Assembly: GCA_041687455.1 (NCBI GenBank)
Contig: JAWLBY010000002.1
Location: forward strand, 186,001 to 250,000
Origin: JAWLBY01 sp041687455
GTDB lineage: Bacteria > Pseudomonadota > Gammaproteobacteria > Xanthomonadales > Xanthomonadaceae
Direction of reading: 5' to 3'
Length of the DNA: 64,000 nt
The translations under genes were made by a program, and so were the position numbers. Below the pieces are notes generated by a model. It saw only the letters and a list, made by a program, of their open reading frames with translations, did no database searches and was not told where the DNA came from. This document shows, in pieces, positions 44,015 through 55,422 of the stretch (position 1 is the first letter of the stretch; every line of letters starts with the position of its first letter).

Positions 44015-46258
44015 TCAGGGCGTCCGCGAGTAGCCGAGAATAGCACGCTCCAGCAGGTCGCCCGAGCGCCGGCCGAGGCTCGCCAGGCCCTTCAATTCGA
44101 GTTCGACGTAAAGAGCGTTGTTCTTGTCGCCTTCGCGGTTGCGCAGGTAGTGGCGCACCAGCACGCGCACCGCCACGCAGCAGCTTTCCCATTCGACGCC
44201 ACCGAACGCCTCCAGCGTGGAGTCGTCACGCAGCGAATAGTTCCAGCGGCCGACCAGTCGCCATTCCGCGGCGACCGGATAGACGAACGAACCATCGACC
44301 TGCTCGAGCACGTCGCGCCGGTAGCGGTAGGCGAGATTGGCCAGCGCGCCGCTGGCGCTGTGCCACTGGCCGCGCAGGCCCGACAGCGTCGTGCGGTCGA
44401 GCTCCGGGTCCCAGTGCTGTACAACGCCGACCCGCCAGTGCTCGTCGATGGTCAGGTCGAGCTCGCCGACGTAGGCGGATCCGTCGAGATCGGTCGCCGG
44501 CCGACCGGGAAGCTGGACCCGCTGCGGGTCGAAATAGCGGATCTGTCCGACGCTGGCCGACAGCCGCTCGCGTCCGCTGTCGCTCTCGAACCAGCGGCTG
44601 GTCAGCGCAAGCGTCGCCTGGTTGGCATCCATCTGGCGGTCGGCGCCGCCGAAACGGTTGCTCCGGAACAACTGGTCGAAACTGAAGCTCAGCTCGTGGG
44701 TGTCGAAGATCGGCAGGTCGGATTGGTCCTCGTAGGGCACCCGCAGGTAGTACAGCCGCGGTTCCAGCGTCTGCAGCATCTGGCTGCCGAACAGCCGGGT
44801 CGGTCGCTCGAAGTACAGTCCGGCGTCGAAGCTGTAGATCGGCAGGCCGCGGCTCGGGTTGCGCTCGGTCAGGCCCTGCGCGAGATGGCCCGAGTCGAGT
44901 CGGTAGCTGGTGTGGCGATAGGCGACCTGCGGGCGCAGGAAACCCCAGGCGCGTTCGACCGGCAGTGCCAGGCTCGGACGCAGGTCGTAGCGCTGGCCGC
45001 CCGGCCGGTCGCTGTGGTCGAACGCCACCGCTTCGCCGTAGAAGCCGAGTTCGAGCCAGTCCTGCTGCGGCCGGCGCCAGTCGAACACCGCCTTCGGCAG
45101 GCGCCGGAACGGCTCGGCGCTGTCCGGCACGTTCGGGTCGGTGACATCCCACGCCTGCGCGGCGATGCTGGCGTTCCACCAGTGGCCACGGCCGAACAGG
45201 CCAGTCGAGCTTTCCAGCAGGCTGATGCTGGTGCTGCTCAGCGAGTCGCCGAAGTCCTCGAAGTAGCGGTCGTCGGAAACATGGTTGAGCCGGGTGTGCG
45301 CGGACCACTGCGTGCCGAGGCGGGCATCGTGGCGCAGGCTGAACAGGCCGCGGTCGTCGCCGGTCTCGTCGTCGTCCGGCAGCCAGGTGCCTTCGACGAT
45401 GCCCTCCTGCTGGCGGCCGAGCCAGCGGAACTCGCCGCCGAGCATCAGTCCGCGATTGCCGATCAGCCGCCCTTCGATGGTGGCGTCGTAGTTCGGCGCC
45501 AGGTTCAGGTAATACGGCACCCGCAGGTCGATGCCGCCGTCGTTGTCGGTGCCGATGACCGGATACAGGAATCCGCTGCGGCGCCGGTCATCGATCGGGA
45601 AGGTCGCGTAGGGCAGCCACAGGATCGGCACCCGGCCGAGCCGCACCGTCGCGTCGTGGGCGCGGCCGACGCCCTCGTCATGGTCGAGTTCGATCCGGTC
45701 GGCGCTGAGCCACCAGTCGGCGTTGCCCGGATCGCAGGTCGTGTAACCGACCTGGCTCAGGTCGGTCAGCGGGCCCTGCATCTGCACCCGGCTTGCTTCG
45801 CCACGGCCGCGCAGGCCGATCAACTGATAGCGGACGTCGTCGAGCGCGCTGCGATCCTCACGCAGCACGCCGCTCGCCTGCACCGCGCCGAGCGCGATGT
45901 CGCGATCCTGGTAGCGCACGTCACCGGTCGCCGCGAACGCGCTGGTCGAGTGCGTGTAGTCGATCCGGTCGGCACGCAGGTGCTGGTCGGCGCGTTGCAG
46001 GCGCACGTCGCCGTCGAGCCGGTAGACATCCTTGCCGCTGACATCGACCTGCTCGGCATCGATCTCGATTTCGGCCTGCTCGCGCGCCGGCAGCGACGCC
46101 GGCAGCGGCTCGAGCCAGTCGAACAGCGGCGCGCCGCTGCACATCAGCCAGCGGCTCGGGGCTGACTGCGCGGTCTCGGCCAAGGCGAGCGGGGTGCACA
46201 ACAGCAGGGACAGACCGATCGCCGCCGGCAGCGGGCGCTTGGGAATGGCGTTCGTCAC
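44015..46258 (-). CDS. lptD: LPS assembly outer-membrane protein LptD
   Basis: The 747-residue protein has a signal peptide (PAAIGLSLLLCTPLALA), an OstA-type beta-jellyroll (VDVSGKDVYRLDGDVRLQRA) and a large C-terminal barrel. Beside the signal-peptide Cys it has four cysteines, one near residue 40, one in YTTCDPGNADWW, and the adjacent pair in WESCCVAV, matching the two long-range disulfides of E. coli LptD. With LptE it inserts LPS in the outer leaflet. GTG 46258 was chosen because it opens the signal peptide. Confidence 0.95.
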   Translation of the reverse strand: MTNAIPKRPLPAAIGLSLLLCTPLALAETAQSAPSRWLMCSGAPLFDWLEPLPASLPAREQAEIEIDAEQVDVSGKDVYRLDGDVRLQRADQHLRADRIDYTHSTSAFAATGDVRYQDRDIALGAVQASGVLREDRSALDDVRYQLIGLRGRGEASRVQMQGPLTDLSQVGYTTCDPGNADWWLSADRIELDHDEGVGRAHDATVRLGRVPILWLPYATFPIDDRRRSGFLYPVIGTDNDGGIDLRVPYYLNLAPNYDATIEGRLIGNRGLMLGGEFRWLGRQQEGIVEGTWLPDDDETGDDRGLFSLRHDARLGTQWSAHTRLNHVSDDRYFEDFGDSLSSTSISLLESSTGLFGRGHWWNASIAAQAWDVTDPNVPDSAEPFRRLPKAVFDWRRPQQDWLELGFYGEAVAFDHSDRPGGQRYDLRPSLALPVERAWGFLRPQVAYRHTSYRLDSGHLAQGLTERNPSRGLPIYSFDAGLYFERPTRLFGSQMLQTLEPRLYYLRVPYEDQSDLPIFDTHELSFSFDQLFRSNRFGGADRQMDANQATLALTSRWFESDSGRERLSASVGQIRYFDPQRVQLPGRPATDLDGSAYVGELDLTIDEHWRVGVVQHWDPELDRTTLSGLRGQWHSASGALANLAYRYRRDVLEQVDGSFVYPVAAEWRLVGRWNYSLRDDSTLEAFGGVEWESCCVAVRVLVRHYLRNREGDKNNALYVELELKGLASLGRRSGDLLERAILGYSRTP

Positions 46259-46418
46259 GAGCGGGAGTCCGAAGAAAGCCGCCGAAGCTTGCCGCAAAGG
46301 GCCGCGTCCGGCAATGCGGATCAGCTTGCTGCGCTCGCGGCGGGCGGGCTGCCGATGCCCGGAATCGCGCCGCCGGGCGTGCTTGCACCGCCGCTGCTCT
46401 CGGGGCACGCTGGCGTGC

Positions 46419-46829
46419 ATGGGCAACCAGCAGATCGAGCGCAGCGACGAGGAATGGCGGGCGAAGCTGACGCCCGAGCAGTACGCGATCTGCCGCTGTT
46501 CGGCGACCGAGCCGCCGTTTACCGGCCGCTTCTGGGACCACCATGCGGCCGGCATCTACACCTGCGCCGGCTGCGGCGCCGAGCTGTTCGGCTCGGACGC
46601 GAAGTTCGAATCCGGCAGTGGCTGGCCGAGCTTCTTCGAGCCGGTCGACGCCGATGCGGTCAGCGAGCACGACGACAGCTCCCACGGCATGCGCCGGGTC
46701 GAGGTGCGCTGCGCGCAATGCGACAGCCATCTCGGCCATGTGTTTCCGGATGGGCCACGCCCGACCGGCCTGCGCTACTGCATCAATTCGGCAGCGCTGG
46801 ACTTCCAGCCCGTCGAGCCGGGCCTGTAG
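46419..46829 (+). CDS. msrB: Peptide-methionine (R)-S-oxide reductase MsrB
   Basis: The 136-residue protein has the MsrB layout: two zinc CXXC pairs (CAGCGAELFGSDAKFESGSG, then CAQCDSHLGHVFPDG) and the catalytic Cys near residue 121 in GLRYCINSAAL. It reduces methionine-R-sulfoxide in oxidised proteins. ATG 46419 has no strong ribosome-binding site but the family core starts soon after. It is divergent from lptD, with 160 bp between starts in which no promoter could be assigned. Confidence 0.94.
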   Translation: MGNQQIERSDEEWRAKLTPEQYAICRCSATEPPFTGRFWDHHAAGIYTCAGCGAELFGSDAKFESGSGWPSFFEPVDADAVSEHDDSSHGMRRVEVRCAQCDSHLGHVFPDGPRPTGLRYCINSAALDFQPVEPGL

Positions 46830-46841
46830 GGTCGCCGGTGC

Positions 46842-46908
46842 GAGCGGCTTCAGCTGCGACCTTGGTGCTCGTCGGACGAGAAACCACCGCTCGCGGCTGA
46901 AGCCGCTC
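46842..46908. repeat. Inverted pair of the GAGCGGCTTCAGC dispersed repeat
   Basis: GAGCGGCTTCAGC at 46842-46854 and its exact complement GCTGAAGCCGCTC at 46896-46908 form a 13-bp stem with a 41-nt loop, 12 nt after the msrB stop. It could act as an msrB terminator. The core matches the copy at 12530. Confidence 0.6.
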
Positions 46909-46991
46909 CCGCAGCGACGGCCCCTCCGCGCCTGACCCGGGTCAATCCGGGTGAACGCCGGCATCGCTGGCGCTTTCGCCGGCCTCGCTCA

Positions 46992-47014
46992 ATCAGTACA
47001 ATTCCGGTACTGAT
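46992..47014. promoter_or_regulatory. Candidate operator of the suf regulator
   Basis: ATCAGTAC-7 nt-GTACTGAT is a perfect 8-bp inverted repeat ending 18 nt before the Rrf2-type regulator start. Rrf2 dimers such as IscR and SufR bind dyads of this size, so autoregulation of the suf operon is the likely role. The flanking AT-rich stretch also suits a promoter -10 region. Confidence 0.65.
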
Positions 47015-47032
47015 TTTCGTCCGGCCCTGCCG

Positions 47033-47475
47033 ATGCTGCGGATCGCCAAACTTACCGACTATGCGACCTCGGTCATGACGCTGCTGGCCGAAGCGCCCGA
47101 GCGCGTGCACAGCGCGTCGGAGCTGGCGGCGCGTGCGCGACTCGAATCACCGACCGTGGCCAAGCTGCTGAAGGCGCTCGGCCAGGCCGGCCTGGTCGAA
47201 TCGTTTCGAGGCGCCAACGGCGGCTACCGGCTGGCCCGGGACCCGCACGACATCACCGTGGTCGACATCATCACCGCGATCGAGGGGCCGATCGGTGTCA
47301 CCGAATGCTCGCTGCACGACGGTCTGTGCGATCACGAATCGCATTGCGGCGTGCGCGGCAACTGGAAGCGGATCAGCGAGGCGGTCGAGGCCGCTCTGCG
47401 GCAGATCCGGCTGTCCGACATGCTGGAATCCCCGGCGCGCGAGCGCCCGGCGATTCCGGTCCGCCTGGCCAACGC

Positions 47476-47479
<4 letters not shown>
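47033..47479 (+). CDS. SUF system Fe-S cluster assembly regulator (Rrf2 family)
   Basis: The 148-residue protein has an N-terminal winged helix (LRIAKLTDYATSVMTLLAEA and SPTVAKLLKALGQAGLVESF) and the Rrf2 cluster-binding loop with Cys residues in CSLHDGLCDHESHC. It presumably senses cluster status through a bound Fe-S cluster and represses or activates sufBCDS, as IscR does. Its stop overlaps the sufB start (ATGA). A dyad upstream is a likely binding site. Confidence 0.92.
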
Positions 47480-48927
<1,448 letters not shown>

Positions 48928-48947
48928 CGTCCGCGGGTCCGGAAGCC

Positions 48948-49025
48948 GTCATCCCGGCGAAAGCCGGGATCCATCGTGCTTCTGGCCTGCACGAGTCAAT
49001 GGATCCCGGCTTTCGCCGGGATGAC
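48948..49025. repeat. 26-bp perfect inverted repeat inside the suf operon
   Basis: GTCATCCCGGCGAAAGCCGG with GATCCA completes the left arm (48948-48973) and its exact complement occupies 49000-49025, separated by 26 nt. This is the ATCCCGGCTTTCGCCGGGAT-type dispersed repeat common in proteobacterial genomes. In RNA it would form a long hairpin between sufB and sufC that could terminate, stabilise or attenuate the message. Confidence 0.85.
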
Positions 49026-49075
49026 GAGCAAGAGCAATGGCCGGTGATCGAACGGCCGGCATCGGAAGAACAATC

Positions 49076-49836
<761 letters not shown>

Positions 49837-49840
<4 letters not shown>

Positions 49841-51135
49841 CGCCATTGCTGGAATCGCTGCAGGCGCGGTTCGCCGCGCTGCCGGCGCTGGCCGCGGGCG
49901 ATGGCGAGCTGGTCGAGGCGCGCCGTGCGGCGATGCGGGCGGCGCTTGCCGACGGCTTGCCCGGTCCGCGCACCGAACGCTGGAAGTACACGCCGTTGCG
50001 CGCGTTCGAGCGACGCCGGTTCGACGCCATCGAGGCGCCGACCCCGATCGACGCCGCGATGCTGGAAGCGATACCGGCGCCGCGGATGGTGTTCGTCAAC
50101 GGCCGTTTCGATGCTTCGCTGTCCTCGCTGGACGGCCTGCCCGACGGTGTGGTGCTGCGTTCGCTCGACGCTGCACTGGCTGCCGGCGACCGGCAGGCCA
50201 CCGCATTGCTCACGCGCCGGTTCGAGCGCGCCGACGAGGTGTTCGCGCGTCTCAACATGGCGCTCGCCGATGATGGCGTCGTAGTGCGGATCGAGCCCGG
50301 CACGGTCGTCGAGGTGCCGTTGCACCTGGTGTTCGTCGGCAGCGCGTCCGGCAGCGATGCGGCATGGGCCAGCGCATCGACGATCGCATTGGCGGCCGAC
50401 GCCGCGCTCTGCATCGTCGAGCACCATCTCGGCGCGGGTGCCCATTCGAACTTCGCCAACGGCCGGGTCGAGATCGGCCTCGGTGAACGTGCCCGGCTGG
50501 CTCACATCCGGCTGCAGCACGATGCCGACGGTGCAACGCAGATCCTGCGCAGTGACGTGACGCTGGCGGCCGCTGCCCGCTACCAGCGGGTCGACCTCGA
50601 GCTCGGCGCTGCGCTGTCGCGGCACGAACTGAATGTCACGCTGGCCGGCGAGGGCGCCGAGCTGATCGCCAACGGCGTGCAGCTCGCCGATGGACGTCGT
50701 CACATCGATACCCGGCTCGGCATCCGCCACGCGGTCGGCCACACGTCGAGCACGATGAACTGGCGCGGGCTGGGCGCCGGACGCGGCCGTGCCGTGTTCC
50801 ACGGCGGCATCGTCATCGACGAAGGCGCCGATGGTTCTGCCGCGGAACTGTCGAACAAGAACCTGCTGCTGTCGGACGAGGCGGAGATCGACACCCAGCC
50901 GGTGCTCGAGATCTTCGCCGACGAAGTCCGCGCCGCGCATGGTGCGACGGTCGGCCAGCTCGATCCGACTGCACTGTTCTATCTGCGCTCGCGCGGGCTG
51001 CCAGTCGACGAGGCCGAGCGCCTGCTGACCGTCGCGTTCTGCCGCGAACCGCTGGCCGCAGTCGATCGGCCGGAACTGGTGCAATTGCTGACCAGTCAGC
51101 TCGATGCGCGACTGGGCGCGGGAGACACTGCGTGA
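49837..51135 (+). CDS. sufD: Fe-S scaffold subunit SufD
   Basis: The 432-residue protein is a SufB paralogue with the SufD features: ERWKYTPLRAFERRRF near the N-terminus, HTSSTMNWRGLGAGRGRAVF, and EIFADEVRAAHGATVGQLDP with the conserved His. SufD is needed for iron entry into the SufBC2D scaffold. Both ends overlap neighbours by 4 nt (ATGA with sufC, GTGA with sufS). Confidence 0.95.
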
Positions 51136-52388
51136 GCCGGGCACTGACGGACTCCGGGGCGATGGCGGCCGACACGGTCGACTGGGCCGCGCTGCGCGGC
51201 GACTTTCCGCTGCTCAGCCGGCAGGTCCACGGCAAGCCGCTGGTCTACCTCGATTCGGCCAATACCGGCCAGAAGCCGGCTGCGGTGATCGATGCAGTCG
51301 ATGATTTCTACCGCCACCACAATGCAAACGTCAGTCGCGCCGTGCACACGCTGGGCACCGAGGCGACCGATGCGTTCGAATCGGCCCGGGCGCGGATCGC
51401 GAAGTTCGTCAACGTCCATCCGGACGAACTGGTGCTGACCAGCGGAACGACCTTCGCGATCAACCTGGTCGCCTATTCGTGGGCGCTGCCGCGACTGAAG
51501 GCCGGCGACGTGATCCTGCTGACCCGGATGGAGCATCACGCCAATATCGTGCCGTGGCAGTTGGTCGCCGAACGGACCGGCGCAACGATCCGCGTCGCCG
51601 AGATCGGCCGCGACGGCGTGCTCGACCTCGACGGCCTGTTCGCGAAGATGACCGGCGAGGTCAGGCTGGTCGCGTTGACGCACGTGTCCAACGTGCTCGG
51701 CACCGTCAATCCGGTTCGCGAGGTCTGCCGCGAGGCGCGGCGTCGCGGCATCGTCAGTCTGGTCGACGGTTCGCAGGCGCTGCCGCACCGGCCGGTGGAC
51801 ATTGCGGGAATCGGCTGCGACTTCTACGCCTTCACCGGCCACAAGATGTGCGGCCCGACCGGCACCGGCGCGCTGTGGGCGCGGCGCGAACATCTCGAGT
51901 CGATGCCGCCATTCCTCGGCGGCGGTGAGATGATCAAGGAAGTGCGCTTCGAGCGGACCATCTACAACGATCCGCCACACCGCTTCGAAGCCGGGACGCC
52001 GAACATCGCCGGCTTCGTCGGCCTTGGAGCCGCGGTCGACTATCTGTCGTCGGTCGGCATGGCTGCGATCGAGCAGCGCGAGCAGCAGTTGCTGGCCCAC
52101 GCGCTCGATGCGATGCGCAGCATCGACGGGCTGCAGATCATCGGCGACGCGCCGGAGCGTGCCGCGGTGATCAGCTTCCTGGTGGCCGGCGCCCACGCGC
52201 ACGACCTGGCGACGCTGCTCGACCTGGAAGGGATCGCGGTGCGTTCGGGCCACCATTGCGCCCATCCGCTGATGCAGTTCTACGGCGTGCCGGCGACCTG
52301 CCGCGCGTCGTTGGCGTTCTACAACACGTTCGACGAGATCGACCGCTTCGTCGCCGCGATCGGCAAGGTGCGGCGGCTGCTGGCCTGA
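51132..52388 (+). CDS. sufS: Group II cysteine desulfurase SufS
   Basis: The 418-residue aminotransferase-fold protein has the PLP Lys near residue 238 in FTGHKMCGPTGTGALW and the persulfide Cys near residue 376 in RSGHHCAHPLM. It removes sulfur from cysteine for cluster assembly. It starts at GTG 51132 overlapping sufD. Group II desulfurases need a SufE or SufU partner; neither is encoded in this cluster. Confidence 0.96.
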   Translation: MSRALTDSGAMAADTVDWAALRGDFPLLSRQVHGKPLVYLDSANTGQKPAAVIDAVDDFYRHHNANVSRAVHTLGTEATDAFESARARIAKFVNVHPDELVLTSGTTFAINLVAYSWALPRLKAGDVILLTRMEHHANIVPWQLVAERTGATIRVAEIGRDGVLDLDGLFAKMTGEVRLVALTHVSNVLGTVNPVREVCREARRRGIVSLVDGSQALPHRPVDIAGIGCDFYAFTGHKMCGPTGTGALWARREHLESMPPFLGGGEMIKEVRFERTIYNDPPHRFEAGTPNIAGFVGLGAAVDYLSSVGMAAIEQREQQLLAHALDAMRSIDGLQIIGDAPERAAVISFLVAGAHAHDLATLLDLEGIAVRSGHHCAHPLMQFYGVPATCRASLAFYNTFDEIDRFVAAIGKVRRLLA

Positions 52389-52547
52389 GCACCCAGTGGC
52401 GCAGGCTGACCGTCTGCGTCACCAATTCTGCGCAGGACGACCGCCTTCGGCGCTGCGTGAGCGACGAAACTGCGACACCGTTAACCACGGGCGGTGCCGC
52501 GCTCTGCGAAGCTCACCCAAGCTTTTCTGCTTCGGCCTGCCCCCGCA

Positions 52548-54782
52548 ATGTTGGACGCCAGCCTGTTCCTCGAGCTTCGCGACGTCGCCCGCCGACGCAT
52601 GGGGCCGATCTGGACGCGGGTGCTCGAGCGCGCCGATGACGCCTTGTTCGACCTGTCGCAGCAGGGCAGCGGCAGCGAGGAGGCTGGTTACTTCGAGGCG
52701 ATGCGCGAGCTGCGTCGGCAGCGGGCCGAGATCGAGGTGCAATGCCGGCGGCGACTGGACAGCGACTTCGCCAGCGCCCAGCGCACTGCCGCGCCGGCTG
52801 CCGCACATGCCGAGGTGGCCGGCACGGAGCAGGGCGCCGGCCTCAGCCTGGTCGATGCCGACGCGCTGGAGGCGCAACTGGCCTGCGAGCACCTGGCGGC
52901 GGCGATCGAGCGGCGCCATGCGGAAGCGCTGAAGCGCTTCGTCACCGGCCTCGGCCGGTTGCTCGGGATCGCTGAACTCGACACGCAGGCCAGCCCGCTG
53001 GCGCCGTTGCGGCTGGCCGAGTCGTTGCGTGACTGCATCGCGCCGATGGTCGAATGCATGGCGGCCCGGCTGGTCGTGCTGAAATGCCTCGAGCGCATGC
53101 TCGATGCCGAATACGGCAACCTGCTCGACGAGCTGACCCGGCTGATGGTCGCCCGCGGCGTGCCGGTCGAAGCGCCACCGCCGCGGCGCGCGCCGGAGCC
53201 GGTCGAACGGCAGGTCGAGCCCGCGCCGGCGGCCCCGGCAGTCGCGCGCCCGCCGGCTGGCCGCGCCGGTTGGAGTGGCGACGATGCCGGCGATACCGGC
53301 CCGGGCATACCGGAAGAGCTGTTTCACCTGATGCGCAGCCTGTTCGCGAGCTACCTCGGTCCGCGCGACGACGATCAGTGCACCGACGATGCAATCGCCG
53401 GTGCGCTGGCCTCTGCGGCGCAGGGTGGACGGCCGGGTGTGCCGCGGCTCGACACCGCGGTCGCCGTGGAGCTGCTGACGGCGATGCAGGGCGAGCCGCA
53501 GCCGCTGTTGATGCGTGCGCTGCGCGACCAGCAACTGGCGCTCGGCGGCCTGCTGCGGCAGGCGCTGATCGACCGCGCGATCCGCGATGGTCGCGCCGTT
53601 GCCGGCGTGCAGTTGCAGTTGCGCGACGAACAGGGCCTGACGCTGGTCGGCATGTTGTTCGATGTGTTGCTGGACCAGGGGCATTTCCTGCGCGAGGTTC
53701 GCGAGCGACTGATCCGGCTGATCGTGCCTTACGCGAAAGTCGCGCTGCTCGACCAGCGGCTGTTCGCGCTGAAGACGCATCCGGCGCGACGGCTGCTGAA
53801 CGCGCTGACCGAAGCCTGCGAAGCGAATCACGGCGACACTCCGGTCGACCGCGAGGTGCTGCTGCGGGTGACGGCGGTGATCGAGCGCCTGACGCGCGAC
53901 TTCGACGAGGATTCCTCGCTGTTCGTCGAACTCGAGGAACGCTTCCGCGAGTACATGGAACAGCACCGGAAGCGGTCGGCGCTGGCCGAACGCCGTACGA
54001 CCGATGCGCAGCGCGGCCGTGAGCGACTCGAGGAAGCGCGGCTCGATGCCTCGCTCGAACTGGCCAGTCTGGTCGGTGAGCACCCGGCGCCGAAGCCGAT
54101 CGCCGACTTCCTGCGCCGCGACTGGTGCCACCATCTGACCGTCGTCGCGCTGCGCAGCGGCAGCGACTCCGACGCCTATCGCGAGGCCCGCGCCGCCGGC
54201 GTCGCATTGTGGTTGCTGTATCTGGGCTGCGAGCAGGGCGCGCCGGTACCGCAGTCGTTCGGCCAGTCGCTGCTGCCGGTACTGCAGAGCAGCGGTCAGG
54301 TCGGCGAGACGGCGCAGCTCGCTATGGAGCAGATGCGTGCGGCGCTGGAGGCGGCGCGGCCGCGTCCGATACTGCCGATGCCGGCAGAATCCGGGCCGTT
54401 CGAGGTCGTTTCGGCGACTGCCGGAGAGGAACTGGCCGTCGAAACGCGTGATGCCGACGAACTGCAGTTCACGATCGATCGCCACGCGGTCCGGCCGGAA
54501 GACGTCGAGCGTGTCCGCGAACTGAAGGTTGGCGACTGGATCGAGATCGTCGACGCCAGCGGCGTTTCGCAGCCGGCCAAGCTGAGCTGGATCAGTCCGA
54601 TCTCGTCGCGGCTGCTGTTCGTCAACCGGCGCGGCATGCGCCTGTGCGTGCTGTCGCCGGAGGAAATGGCCGGACTGGTCGCCGAAGGAAAGCTTACGCT
54701 GCGCGGCGTCGGCGCAGCGTTCGAGCGTGCACTGACGCAGATCGTCGGCAAGCTCAAGGGCGAAGCGCAGGTGCTCGCCTAG
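52548..54782 (+). CDS. DUF1631 family protein
   Basis: The 744-residue protein matches DUF1631 in length and layout: helical N-domain (LFLELRDVARRRMGPIWTRV), a Pro/Ala-rich linker near residues 205-240, further helices, and a small C-terminal beta domain (ELKVGDWIEIVDASGVSQPA and SSRLLFVNRRGMRLCVLSP) resembling PilZ-like folds. No enzymatic motif was seen. The family is of unknown function; a link to nucleotide signalling via the end domain is a guess. GTG 52494 is an alternative start adding 18 residues of atypical composition. Confidence 0.85.
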   Translation: MLDASLFLELRDVARRRMGPIWTRVLERADDALFDLSQQGSGSEEAGYFEAMRELRRQRAEIEVQCRRRLDSDFASAQRTAAPAAAHAEVAGTEQGAGLSLVDADALEAQLACEHLAAAIERRHAEALKRFVTGLGRLLGIAELDTQASPLAPLRLAESLRDCIAPMVECMAARLVVLKCLERMLDAEYGNLLDELTRLMVARGVPVEAPPPRRAPEPVERQVEPAPAAPAVARPPAGRAGWSGDDAGDTGPGIPEELFHLMRSLFASYLGPRDDDQCTDDAIAGALASAAQGGRPGVPRLDTAVAVELLTAMQGEPQPLLMRALRDQQLALGGLLRQALIDRAIRDGRAVAGVQLQLRDEQGLTLVGMLFDVLLDQGHFLREVRERLIRLIVPYAKVALLDQRLFALKTHPARRLLNALTEACEANHGDTPVDREVLLRVTAVIERLTRDFDEDSSLFVELEERFREYMEQHRKRSALAERRTTDAQRGRERLEEARLDASLELASLVGEHPAPKPIADFLRRDWCHHLTVVALRSGSDSDAYREARAAGVALWLLYLGCEQGAPVPQSFGQSLLPVLQSSGQVGETAQLAMEQMRAALEAARPRPILPMPAESGPFEVVSATAGEELAVETRDADELQFTIDRHAVRPEDVERVRELKVGDWIEIVDASGVSQPAKLSWISPISSRLLFVNRRGMRLCVLSPEEMAGLVAEGKLTLRGVGAAFERALTQIVGKLKGEAQVLA

Positions 54783-54839
54783 CCGTTCTTCAGCGGGCTC
54801 CTGGCTGGCGCTCGCCGAGCGGGCGCAAGTCGGGTTAAC

Positions 54840-54858
54840 GTTCGGCTTTTCGCCGAAC
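54840..54858. terminator. Stem-loop before the GNAT gene
   Basis: GTTCGGC and GCCGAAC form a 7-bp stem with loop TTTTC, ending 9 nt before the GNAT start codon. It may terminate DUF1631 transcription or mask the ribosome-binding region of the next gene, which has no visible Shine-Dalgarno sequence. Confidence 0.4.
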
Positions 54859-54867
54859 AAGCTGTCC

Positions 54868-55422
54868 ATGACGGATCCGACGCTCACCTTCCGTAACGCC
54901 ACGCTCGCCGACATTCCCGCGCTGATCGAGCTGGTCACGCAGGCCTACCGTGGCGACGCCAGCCGGCAGGGCTGGACTACCGAGGCCGACCTGCTCGACG
55001 GCAACCGGATCGATGCAGATCAGCTTCGTGCCGATCTCGCGCAACCACAGGCCCGCGTACTGATCGCCGAATCCGGCGGCGAGATGCTGGCCTGTGCCTA
55101 CGTCGGGCGCGACGGCGACACCGGCTACTTCGGCATGTTCTCGGTCCGGCCGCAGCTCCAGGGCCACGGCGTTGGCGGGCGGCTGCTGGCCGAAGCCGAA
55201 CGGGTGGTGCGCGACGAACTGGGGCTCGAACGCCTGCGGATGACCGTGATCGATGTCCGCGACGAACTGATTCGCTTCTACCAGCGTCGCGGCTACCAGC
55301 GGACCGGCATCAAGAAGCCGTTTCCGTACGGCGACGAGCGCTTCGGCATCCCGAAACGTCCCGATCTGCGTTTCGAGGTGCTGGAGAAGTCGCTGTCGAC
55401 GCAGGAGGCCGATCGTGGGTGA
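54868..55422 (+). CDS. GNAT family N-acetyltransferase
   Basis: The 184-residue protein has a GNAT core: LTFRNATLADIPALIELVTQ, the acetyl-CoA motif SVRPQLQGHGVGGRLLAEAE, and IRFYQRRGYQRTGIKKPFPY. The substrate is unknown. Its last 8 nt overlap the Rieske gene, so they are co-expressed. GNAT and Rieske genes near sufS recur in related genomes as far as I recall; their part in cluster assembly is unproven. Confidence 0.88.
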   Translation: MTDPTLTFRNATLADIPALIELVTQAYRGDASRQGWTTEADLLDGNRIDADQLRADLAQPQARVLIAESGGEMLACAYVGRDGDTGYFGMFSVRPQLQGHGVGGRLLAEAERVVRDELGLERLRMTVIDVRDELIRFYQRRGYQRTGIKKPFPYGDERFGIPKRPDLRFEVLEKSLSTQEADRG

